Origin: Pirellulaceae bacterium
GTDB taxonomy: Bacteria; Planctomycetota; Planctomycetia; Pirellulales; Pirellulaceae
DNA: 15,672 nt
Assembly: GCA_013002105.1 (NCBI GenBank)
Contig: JABDKS010000258.1
Location: 1 to 15,672, forward strand
Reading direction: 5' to 3'
Within the stretch, counting starts at the first letter, position 1, and each line of letters begins with the position of its first letter. Shown in pieces: positions 9,001 through 11,828 of the stretch. A model generated the notes under the pieces. That model was not told the origin of the DNA. It did not search any database and worked only from the letters and a program-made list of their open reading frames with translations. Made by a program: the position numbers and the translations under genes.

Positions 9001-11485
9001 TGATCCATCTGTCGAAACACCTGGCGGTCTTGGCGAAAGCGTCTTCAAAGACCGCGGTGCATCCGACCGAGGTGACTTGGCCGGCCCGCGTGTCGTGCTG
9101 CTTTCACCACGTGCACCCGGTCTGGGTACCGGTGCGGGAATCATCAATGTGTTGGGCGATCCACCAGCGTTCTTCGAAATCCAGATCATTGATGGGCTAG
9201 CACCCGCCGACGTGACGCCGGGCACCGGTGTCGATGACCGAACGATCGACAGCGATTCGGTATTGCTACTAAAAGACAACGTTGCATTGGTCGAAGGCGT
9301 TGACTATCGCTTTGGATACAACCCCAGCACCAACATCATGCGGCTGACACCGATTGCCGGAGTCTGGGAGCAGGATTCGACCTACGTCATCCGAATGATC
9401 GATGCCTCCGACGCGGTCATTGCCGCTGCCGATGGCAACACGTACACCGATGGCCAAGTCCTCAATGTGCTGGACACGATCGGTGGCAGCACGCCGTTTG
9501 AATACGAACTGGGATTACAAATTGCGCTCAGCAGCAGCCTCAATGGAACCTTTGGCGACGGCATCACCTTTGATGTTTTTGACGGCAACAATCTGATCAG
9601 TTTTGAACTCGACAGCAACCAACTATTCGATCCGGACAACAATCCTGTCGTCATACCTGCCGCTGGCAACGCAAATCAAATCGCCGCCGCCCTGGCTGCC
9701 GCGATCAATGCCAGTGCCGCATTGAACTTCACCGCCGCTGTCTCCGACAGCACCATCCAGTTGCTCGGCGGCACGCCGCTTTCGAGTGTTCAAACCGCCA
9801 ATCCGTTTGTGATGGTCAACGGAACAATCGGTACCTCTCCCGGATTTGGAATTCGAATTCCAGCCGACGGAGCAGCACCAGATTCGTCCATTACCGACGG
9901 ACAGACCTTTGTCGTTCGCCGAGGTGCTCTGACCGAAGTCACCTTTGAACTGGACTTCGATGGCACCGTTGATACGCCTAATGCCACTGCTGTTACACTG
10001 CCGGCCGATCCAACGCTCGATCAGATCGCCGACGCAATCGTGCGTGCGATTGGCGGAGCCGGTTTGGGTTTAAGTCCTGAAAACGCAGGCTTTGGACAGG
10101 TCTTCTTGGGCGGTGACGCTAACTACTCCGTCGAATTGACCAATTCGACTTTGCAACAGATCGGTGTCCCCGGCGCGGTTGCCAATACTCCGATCGAAAT
10201 TCCGATCGATTTGGAAGCGGTCGACATTTCACCGTTGATCGCTGCTGTAGTCGACAGTGCAAACTTGGCCGGCGTCAGCACAACGGTCGTCGACACGCGT
10301 GTGTTTGTCGAAGGTACCGGTGGTGTCAACGGCACCGGCGCAGCGGACCTGATCACCATCCAGGACGAAGTGGGCAACCAACTGCAAAGCAATCAGGCAA
10401 ATGGTCGAACCGAGCTGACCATCTTTATCGGTAGCGGATTCGATTATGGTGACGCGCCGGCTCCTTACCTGAGCTTGGACATCCAAAATGGACCACGCCA
10501 TGCGGTCGACCCCACGTTCTCACTTGGTGCAACGGTCACACCGGATTCCAATGCCTTGTTGGTCGACGCGGATGCTGACGACGGCGTCGTGTTCACATCT
10601 GCTTTGCAAGCCGGTTTTTCGACTAACGCACTGATCACGATCAACAACGCTGACAATCGCCAGTTTTATCTCGACGCCTGGTTCGATTGGAACCAGAACG
10701 GATTGTTTGAACTGAGTGAACTGCAGCAATACGGGTCCGCCGGTACCGGTCGATCGGTACTTGCCAACGGCACGGCTCCGATTTTGGTCAATGTGCCCGC
10801 GGACGCGGAACTCGGTGAGATCTACGCGCGGTTCCGACTGAGCGAGTTTGATGGTCTGGCATCCACGGGTGACGTTCCACTGGGCCCCAAAGCCGGTGAG
10901 GTCGAAGACTATCGATTGATTGTCACCAACAATCCATTCCAAAACCCAATCTTGCCAGCGGACGTCAACGGCAGCGGATTCGTCACACCGATCGATGCGT
11001 TGCAAGTCATCAACTTCCTGAGCGACCAGGGAGCCACCGTTAATCTAAGCGACACCGCGAACTTGCCTGCTCAGCGACCCCTATTCCCCGACGTCAACGG
11101 TGACGGATTTGTGACGCCGGGAGACATTCTGGCGGTGATCAATTTCTTGACCGAACAAGCCGCCAATGGTGGCGTCAGTCCAGAGTTCATCGCTCAAGGC
11201 GAACAGCTTTCGACCTCGCTGGTACCAACATCCACCAGCGGGTTGATGGCAACCAGCGCGACCGCGCTGGGTGATGCCTTGATCGGCGATGCCCTGAACG
11301 CAGAGCAGGTGACCGCAGCCGAAGCGACAAACAAGACATCCACGTCGGCAAAAACCAGCGTCTTCGATCACCTCGATCTAGTCGAAATCGACTCGGTCGT
11401 GGACTCCTTGGCCAAAGAGGCCGGCAAATCGGACGATTCGGACGACGGCACGGATGTCTTGGACGGGTTATTCGCTCAACTCTAA
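2..11485 (+). CDS. Giant multidomain surface/secreted protein with GEVED and C-terminal dockerin (5' truncated)
   Basis: The reading frame is open from the window's first codon at nt 2 to TAA at 11483-11485, giving 3827 residues without a start; the gene begins upstream. An in-frame GTG at 59 has no special support and the codons before it continue the same kind of protein, so it is not taken as the start. Visible order: beta-helix-like (to ~620), unrecognised beta-rich insert (~780-1600), PPC-like domains (~1736, ~2850, ~6281), propeller-like region (~3413-5390, interrupted), lectin-like region (~5395-7130, interrupted), second beta-helix (~7765-8760, interrupted), Big_5-like domain (~9130-9405), repeated DG-FEFD modules, GEVED, dockerin, acidic tail. 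I count no cysteine and only about 13 lysines. This build matches giant extracellular adhesin-like proteins of planctomycetes. The role as a surface or matrix scaffold is inferred; no enzymatic motif is visible. Confidence 0.93.
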   Translation, partial: ANTTLEQNADGRGTTNDTRVGRGDNAPSTVFVSASQPIIIGNDFVDGGSSALSFDVNSLSSLEINDPGRSTGMLDRTSVVGNTGPLIQNNSMTGNAINGLQVRGGELATAGVWDDIDMVHVVTESIEIPNQHIFGGLRLQSDARGSLVVKFESGDNANAGIVVGGTLLTGAEQLRDIPDRIGGALQIIGHPDFPVVLTTLQDDFSGAGFTRSGTPAVDTNGDGIRGGDLGDQQFDGLSISPNGGVTTGGPSFVILPTGPEVNLGTTINNDVDPNTPGYFEVTVPDANDISLDSVTYQTPAGLVLTNQDLIFQYSTYVTVGNTTLNLSATNITQAATLIADDLVESRGTFAGPNGQVNWIARSTFIDGVASLFTTLVLDAEGGGALGDIRVTTYLDEDINVATDDILTTTGTPGASDFRVYTLDGPDRVGFAQGGYYTQDGVNLINATWTGWAADVFPDLETAIAGSTQTFSIAGTIDVAALPPFVDPALGNANGPNDVTTAFAWNTSATASTATITSFLELLPTDPSRTGQVDTFEAGLWNGITIREAASDRNVAAIAEEEPVRTAVFGTNDIPSQSQFLGELAPNEQSGDENRRLGFVIDGAVTTRDDIDVYSFVAESNTEIWLDIDRTGNQFDSVVELIDANGRVLAASNDSLLTETNPNAVFVASDVNPDAAQPLSVVPDRLQAQEITITESVVDATAGEITLTPSNSLLTVSVPFDTFLTDPADSIRLALETNYPELGPVTATLLRRSARVVDPATGNLLRAGEDFVVRLQFDETLFVGASAPVVAVATTGVVGPSPVDATPREVLLDSQLQDTYSSNAKDAGMRLRLPGEANTRNLYHIRVRSSNTPNPLDFATLTNPSLVRGGLTTGRYELQVRIQEQDERPGTQVRLADIRYATTGLQIIGQPLHSPLLGEEYETTASNETLAEAQPLGYFGANADLTVGESNLLASDQLAKSFAGMIDSATDVDWYQFDIQYENLTRDAASLYLSTVFDLDYASNFARSDMALYVFNAAGQLILVGGDSNIADDQPGSANSNDTGDLDRGSAGNQDPYIGTAELAEGTYFVAVSNQTQVPLPLDQFFNRNTLNPLLRLEPIDSVTRIAEDHIFVSGGGTASAPEVPLLFDNNSFVEYTFDDVLLYVNTSAGLTLVNPFTGDNYGPVGTFNQNRTFSDVAFAANGELFGYSDFVGPATDATWFYHNIDTGDASLGAPISVGAGITTYQWDGVVQLDGNGNQVGIPTLNVVSNTGLAVEGITIRERNNVEEGFFIANRPDVGALGVDYFDNILYRFDERTGLSQGANVDPIFVGNGGAGTSPREVGQLDTVAPLTARPIQLGITSATEINRFGVSQQSIFDGDSFTLDDLTNPPVTFEFDQSFTLTANGANPVRDGDAIQIDGKVFEFNTGTRIQLDQVAPAGLLSDGATLSVVGVNGQTARFEFVRFGQPATGNIAITTVDAFGNARPMASITRDLANAINANVLGVGAISRNDEVFFTGQAPASLTVTGPGVNLIGNNGTTIAGAVAINVEETVARESLIIAIADTLRANGVAVSNEGTQLSLPAAAAVTILTGDALTLTGSPGVTPGNVAILVFPTDSAQILARRIESAVDNLPANQLPNVTVTPQGRSLSIAGAVITNVSGNLTAGGVPTGGMITGVELLGNDLYAVTNTGGLFRVGSGTLAADGNRQIGQYVSRSTDLIGINFSGLRAGPAHVQDGELSNILFGITFTGDVYAFNTFGELQPVFAGGRSVISTGIFGAEGLDFSTLDYNLWHVTDTRETDPGHGINPIATYRAGSGGGNSLAFTFEDDFQFLYPGLAEYPGLQPRIDGEPVNSTYNFPGGAKGVLNSNPFNLEGYSPNDQPMLYFNYFLETDDGPDRLRIYVVTEQGVEHLVSSNSDTRFLGTPDDEFDDPSPFVAPYIDEIDVETQQLYDNTNNWRQARVPLSEFAGERNLTLRIEYTTNGSTRTGSNAIRTIAGDLLIEGQQITVNNETFVLDFAPTLSVPSGSILADLYDQGPAVQSTITIDGQEYLLNDGTRTPGTNQISIDLLLNTLPGTTLSDLSADEIATAISEAIRTNPPPNPLVTNFNFSDPEDTPGATGQNDFIYEATVLPYSSGNLTITGTGRLGTDPALGSVQHTDDVDLLRVNVVRGTTISVAGTFDFNTALTPVVRFFDSDGAVLPTTFNTTNNTFDYTATTDGVVFIGISGTGNESYDPRLPGTASNGLVDTYNLSVNINLSTAILTDANTIEINGTSSLTTSPSNLFTVVGTDVLDGIPIRISRFMTPSEVAEQVQRAIANRFTGGDFGSLPTAGATVTLPDFVINDPGPFSNTALRYGDNYRSIDPVDGARNNTFEGVFLDDFIIGFAERGETATGSNVVDSAFITDGLPSIPVPADPVSNLQTGSYQVEIRDGSEYVASGIDTAFRTINTNDRLAESSRSIVARSASQLQDGFMFSISDGRSTVEFEFDLVESNTGVTPGRVAVPYTLLAVEPGSEEIDVVTGLPLLGTGVIRPQTATEVAFSIIDAVNRTDVQSIIDVPALPSSGVDAITDSRINLFGEVLVSNPDGALAAVTLGESRGDANRERDSQGVILIENSRFLSNEEYGIDITHDVTADINGNPTESIVRYPRNLIELNTENLKPGVVVQSNVFAFNGSGGLQIAGIDGLVNETGADPVPFERIVNNTFIGGTITAGTQSPAATFQGILFDQGTISFADSVFDYSPDAGGAAPTFAFQDETQALGAPDGGGRGPEPLDGSTTVSLGLGGTLTVEFTDNLLTGSGDARPDLIVFETGAVESVRVEISRDGQSFFDVGLLGGLTNQLDIDASGFGSQDRFSFVRLTDVRQGDPNIAQLGADIDAIGALSTVPVDNFTPGGAGITVVGDAAPALLNNVISNSDTGIQIDPTNTSVVLGGNTYYRNTENIPPGASFGQFAQVLSPSEVVFVAPADLVFAPAAGASIIDSSIDSLEDRASLTTVRNPLGIPPSPILAPRLDVNGQLRVDDPSVETPGGLGESVFKDRGASDRGDLAGPRVVLLSPRAPGLGTGAGIINVLGDPPAFFEIQIIDGLAPADVTPGTGVDDRTIDSDSVLLLKDNVALVEGVDYRFGYNPSTNIMRLTPIAGVWEQDSTYVIRMIDASDAVIAAADGNTYTDGQVLNVLDTIGGSTPFEYELGLQIALSSSLNGTFGDGITFDVFDGNNLISFELDSNQLFDPDNNPVVIPAAGNANQIAAALAAAINASAALNFTAAVSDSTIQLLGGTPLSSVQTANPFVMVNGTIGTSPGFGIRIPADGAAPDSSITDGQTFVVRRGALTEVTFELDFDGTVDTPNATAVTLPADPTLDQIADAIVRAIGGAGLGLSPENAGFGQVFLGGDANYSVELTNSTLQQIGVPGAVANTPIEIPIDLEAVDISPLIAAVVDSANLAGVSTTVVDTRVFVEGTGGVNGTGAADLITIQDEVGNQLQSNQANGRTELTIFIGSGFDYGDAPAPYLSLDIQNGPRHAVDPTFSLGATVTPDSNALLVDADADDGVVFTSALQAGFSTNALITINNADNRQFYLDAWFDWNQNGLFELSELQQYGSAGTGRSVLANGTAPILVNVPADAELGEIYARFRLSEFDGLASTGDVPLGPKAGEVEDYRLIVTNNPFQNPILPADVNGSGFVTPIDALQVINFLSDQGATVNLSDTANLPAQRPLFPDVNGDGFVTPGDILAVINFLTEQAANGGVSPEFIAQGEQLSTSLVPTSTSGLMATSATALGDALIGDALNAEQVTAAEATNKTSTSAKTSVFDHLDLVEIDSVVDSLAKEAGKSDDSDDGTDVLDGLFAQL
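62..620 (+). other. N-terminal right-handed beta-helix-like region of the giant protein
   Basis: The segment reads as short beta-strand rungs with Asn/Gly turns: IIIGNDFVDGG, PLIQNNSMTGNAINGLQVRG, then IFGGLRLQSD and IGGALQIIGHPDFPVVL. Recurrent 'I-x-N-N/G-x-F/M-x-G-N' turns and GGL/GGAL rungs are typical of parallel beta-helix proteins of the pectate-lyase-like class. Segments such as GVWDDIDMVHVV followed by 'GGLRLQS..SLVVKF' resemble a recurring block I remember from other planctomycete giant proteins, though this was not checked. It probably continues upstream of the window. Confidence 0.6.
780..1600 (+). other. Unrecognised beta-rich domain inserted before the first PPC-like domain
   Basis: Roughly 270 residues that I cannot assign. 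The block opens near VNLGTTINNDVDPNTPGYFE and contains alternating hydrophobic strands, several Thr/Asn-rich stretches and LVLDAEGGGALGDIRVTTYL, with GPDRVGFAQGGYYTQDG midway. The flanking text (beta-helix rungs before, GLWNGITIREAASDRNVA after) reads as one continuous region into which this block has been placed. It may be two small beta-sandwich domains. Boundaries are approximate. Confidence 0.4.
1736..2725 (+). other. First PPC-like domain, split by a ~170-residue insert
   Basis: The first half (nt ~1736-1972) has the PPC signature: LGFVIDGAV, then DDIDVYSFVAESNTEIWLDI, then FDSVVELIDANGRVLAASND. This matches the usual 'G-x-l-...-D-x-D-x-Y-x-F' opening and the 'D-x-x-l-x-L-x-d-x-n-G' strand. 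The closing strands appear to be nt ~2500-2725 (NLYHIRVRSS ... GRYELQVRIQEQDE ... VRLADIRYAT). The region between (ITITESVVDATAGEITLT ... FVVRLQFDE) looks like a separate beta module. PPC domains are non-catalytic beta-sandwiches of secreted bacterial proteins. Confidence 0.7.
2850..3240 (+). other. Second PPC-like domain of the giant protein
   Basis: It opens with AKSFAGMIDSATDVDWYQFD, followed by a strand with SDMALYVFNAAGQLILVGGD, then DPYIGTAELAEGTYFVAVSN. This is the classic PPC order: 'G-x-i-x-x-a-x-D-x-D-W-Y-x-F', a central 'a-L-x-v-f-d-a-x-G', and the closing 'l-x-x-G-t-Y-y-v-x-V'. It is complete and uninterrupted, unlike the first copy. Confidence 0.75.
3413..5390 (+). other. Propeller-like region interrupted by an array of repeated modules
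   Basis: Two stretches share the same blade-like grammar of 'h-l-Y-x-v-n-x-x-G-x-L-x-x-v-n-x-x-T-G'. The first (nt ~3413-3985) includes LLYVNTSAGLTLVNPFTGDN, FAANGELFGYSDF and FDNILYRFDERTG. The second (nt ~4957-5390) includes GNDLYAVTNTGGLFRVGSG, ILFGITFTGDVYAFN and DYNLWHVTDTRETDPGHG. About 970 bases of repeated DG-FEFD modules lie between. The simplest reading is one beta-propeller-like domain whose blades are separated by the module array; blade number was not determined. Confidence 0.5.
4070..4935 (+). repeat. Module array A: DG-x-F ... FEF(D) repeats inside the propeller-like region
   Basis: Three tightly spaced copies begin at nt 4070 (FDGDSFTLDD ... VTFEFDQSF), 4172 (RDGDAIQIDGKVFEFNTGTR) and 4268 (SDGATLSVVG ... 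TARFEFVRFG). They are followed by tail-type units: ITRDLANAINANV (~4400), VEETVARESLIIAIADTLRA (~4585) and VFPTDSAQILARRIESAVDN (~4775), with a further degenerate head GDALTLTGSPGVTPGNVAIL at 4718. The full unit appears to be a head (D-G-h-x-h ... h-x-F-E-F), a linker ending in a beta strand (I/V-A-I/V), then a short helix (t-x-x-x-I-A-x-x-I-x-x-A-I/L) and a closing strand pair. The copies are strongly diverged in DNA, so they are not recent duplications. Confidence 0.65.
5945..6240 (+). repeat. Module array B: two further DG-FEFD-type units
   Basis: The first head starts at nt 5945 (LIEGQQITVNNETFVLDF, with EG in place of DG and VLDF in place of FEFD). The second is at ~6068 (STITIDGQEYLLNDGTR), followed by linker ISIDLLLNT and a helical tail LSADEIATAISEAIRTNPP. 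The order of head, strand and 'AdeIAtaIseAI' helix is the same as in the other arrays, which supports homology despite low identity. Confidence 0.55.
6281..6715 (+). other. Third PPC-like domain of the giant protein
   Basis: Key segments are GTDPALGSVQHTDDVDLLRV, then NVVRGTTISVAGTFD, FNTALTPVVRFFDSDGAVLP and TTDGVVFIGISGTGNESYDP, ending TYNLSVNI. The 'D-D-V-D-L-h-x-V' opening, the 'p-x-v-r-h-f-D-x-x-G' middle strand and 'd-G-x-v-f-i-g-I-S-G' match the PPC pattern, with Leu in place of the usual Tyr/Trp-x-Phe. It sits inside the interrupted lectin-like region. Confidence 0.6.
7349..7680 (+). repeat. Module C: single DG-FEFD-type unit before the second beta-helix
   Basis: This is one of the clearest copies. 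QDGFMFSISDGRSTVEFEFD starts at nt 7346 and is followed by PGRVAVPYTLLAVEPG, a strand with LLGTGVIRP, a helix TATEVAFSIIDAVNRTDVQS and a closing RINLFGEV. The text before it (NDRLAESSRSIVARSASQL) is linker-like. The unit directly precedes the second beta-helix. Confidence 0.65.
7765..8765 (+). other. Second beta-helix-like region, interrupted by a jelly-roll-like insert
   Basis: Rungs VILIENSRFLSNEEYGIDI, VVVQSNVFAFNGSGGLQIAG and RIVNNTFIGGTITAG (nt ~7768-8080) stop at ~8160 and resume at ~8625 with AGITVVGDAAPALLNNVISN, then DTGIQIDPTNTSVVLGGNTY. The repeated 'h-x-N-N-x-F/I-x-x-n-x-x-G-I/L-x-I' grammar on both sides is characteristic of right-handed beta-helices with CASH-type repeats. The insert (nt ~8160-8600) is a different domain, listed separately. 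Confidence 0.65.
8160..8600 (+). other. Jelly-roll-like insert within the second beta-helix
   Basis: The sequence contains ALGAPDGGG, STTVSLGLGGTLTVEFTDNL, then RPDLIVFETGAVESVRVEIS, RDGQSFFDVG, and FSFVRLTDV ... LGADIDAIGAL. The order 'A-L-G-x-P-D', 'v-s-L-G-x-G-G-x-l-x-v-x-F', 'D-L-x-V-F-E-x-G', 'V-x-V/I-S-x-D-G', 'D-x-D-A-x-G-A' is a recurrent signature of secreted bacterial beta-sandwich domains, often near PEP-CTERM or cell-surface proteins. No catalytic residues are evident; a binding role is an inference. Confidence 0.6.
9130..9405 (+). other. Big_5-like (Ig-fold) domain
   Basis: Recognisable parts are PPAFFEIQIIDGLAPADVTP, then TGVDDRTIDSDSVLLLKDNV, LVEGVDYRFGYNPSTNIMRL and DSTYVIRMID. 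The order 'f-x-I-x-f-x-D-g-x-G-h-d-d-x-T-h-x-s-x-s-V', then 'l-x-x-g-x-D-Y-x-f-x-y-x-x-x-x-n-x-h-x-L-t-P', then 'y-x-h-x-h' is the form of bacterial Ig-like domains of the SbsA/Big_5 type, usually spacers or adhesive modules. The fold call is by eye. Confidence 0.5.
9449..10330 (+). repeat. Module array D: three tandem DG-FEFD units plus a tail unit before GEVED
   Basis: Heads begin at nt 9449 (TDGQVLNVLD ... PFEYELG), 9557 (GDGITFDVFDGNNLISFELD) and 9896 (TDGQTFVVRRG ... EVTFELDFDG). The second and third have full bodies: a strand (PVVIPAAG or AVTLPADP), then a helix (ANQIAAALAAAINASA or LDQIADAIVRAIGGAG), then a closing strand pair (STIQLLGG or GQVFLGGD). A tail-only unit follows at ~10190 (EIPIDLEAVDISPLIAAVVD ... 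RVFVEGTGG). These are the most regular copies and best define the unit, about 75-110 residues. Confidence 0.7.
10439..10925 (+). other. GEVED domain
   Basis: It opens with FDYGDAPAPY and GPRHAV, continues with DADADDGVVF, FYLDAWFDWNQNGLF and EIYARFRLSE, and ends with the diagnostic AGEVEDYRLIV. The order 'D-y-G-D-A-P', 'G-x-x-v-D-x-E/A-D-x-D-G-V', 'l-x-a-w-i-D-w-N-x-n-G' and 'G-E-V-E-D-Y' is the hallmark of GEVED domains of bacterial extracellular proteins. It lies directly before the dockerin, a common arrangement. No enzyme activity is known for the domain; a binding or structural role is likely. Confidence 0.9.
10961..11160 (+). other. Dockerin type I-like domain of the giant protein
   Basis: There are two 12-residue calcium-loop motifs, each followed by a helix: DVNGSGFVTPID with ALQVINFL (from nt 10961), and DVNGDGFVTPGD with ILAVINFL (from nt 11090), about 43 residues apart. 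Loop positions 1, 3, 5 and 12 are D, N, S, D in the first and D, N, D, D in the second, so both could bind Ca2+. Such dockerins are widespread in planctomycetes without cellulosomes, and their partners are mostly unknown. About 110 residues follow before the stop. Confidence 0.9.
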
Positions 11486-11516
11486 GGCTTAGGTCAGCGA
11501 AAACGGCAATTGCACC

Positions 11517-11550
11517 CTCTCCATTTTGCCTAAAACGGCTAAAATGAGAG
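11517..11550 (+). terminator. Possible transcription terminator hairpin after the giant gene
   Basis: CTCT-(C)-CATTTTGCC pairs with GGC-(T)-AAAATGAGAG around the loop TAAAAC, giving 13 base pairs with one single-base bulge on each arm. It starts 31 bases after the TAA. No T-tract follows on the + strand (ATTCGATC), so a classical intrinsic terminator is not established. It could instead protect the 3' end of the mRNA. Confidence 0.4.
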
Positions 11551-11681
11551 ATTCGATCGAGGCAGTTGGCAGCTCTCGGCGTCGGCGGACGCGACCGTGA
11601 TCAGCGGTGTTTGTAACGCCGGTGTCGCCTTAGACGGCTGCGGCGTGGGTATCTGTTGCGAACGTAACGATTTTGCGAAAT

Positions 11682-11719
11682 CCGCCAAAAGCGGGGGACG
11701 TTTTCGTGTCGAAAACGTC
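11682..11719 (+). promoter_or_regulatory. Tandem hairpins in the leader of the protease-like gene
   Basis: A 4-bp hairpin, CCGC-CAAAA-GCGG (11682-11694), is followed by a perfect 10-bp hairpin, GACGTTTTCG-TGT-CGAAAACGTC (11697-11706 and 11710-11719). The perfect arms stand out against the surrounding sequence. The element lies about 110 bases before the likely ATG with no T-run after it, so a terminator is unlikely. It could be an inverted-repeat operator or an mRNA leader structure. Confidence 0.4.
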
Positions 11720-11813
11720 TAACTGGCCAGAGAAAGGACAGATTTCGACGCGGAATCGGCCCGTAATTCGATCGCGTCCATCATTGCTGCTCATCGATTC
11801 CGCCGCCCGTTAC

Positions 11814-11819
11814 GAGGTG
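11814..11819 (+). promoter_or_regulatory. Ribosome binding site deciding the start of the protease-like gene
   Basis: GAGGTG ends 9 bases before the ATG at 11829. This spacing is suitable, and the resulting N-terminus begins directly with the basic stretch leading to the LESRRLL motif. The alternative in-frame TTG at 11673 would place 52 unrelated residues before the export motif. Confidence 0.6.
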
Positions 11820-11828
11820 CTCTTTTCC

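Larger units (their letters stand above)
11486..11828 (+). other. Intergenic region between the giant gene and the protease-like gene
   Basis: 343 bases without a supported gene. They hold a long imperfect hairpin just after the giant gene's stop, a pair of hairpins at 11682-11719, a short direct repeat TTGCGAA (11656-11662 and 11673-11679) and a ribosome-binding-like GAGG before the ATG at 11829. The downstream reading frame is open from 11673, but the protein text before 11829 has no signal-peptide or domain character. No confident promoter was found. Confidence 0.6.

Noticed and set aside
65..9076. RGD tripeptides in the giant protein (nt 65, about 7734, 9068) as integrin-type adhesion motifs
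   Set aside because: Three occurrences in an Arg-, Gly- and Asp-rich protein of this length are expected by chance, and the contexts differ.
11656..11679. Direct repeat TTGCGAA in the spacer before the protease-like gene as a regulator site
   Set aside because: It is only 7 bases, and two copies 17 bases apart are weak evidence. It is mentioned in the spacer description but not called as a site.
11673..11828. TTG start at 11673 for the protease-like gene
   Set aside because: It would add 52 residues without signal character, encoded across the hairpin region, before the basic export motif. ATG 11829 has a good ribosome site.
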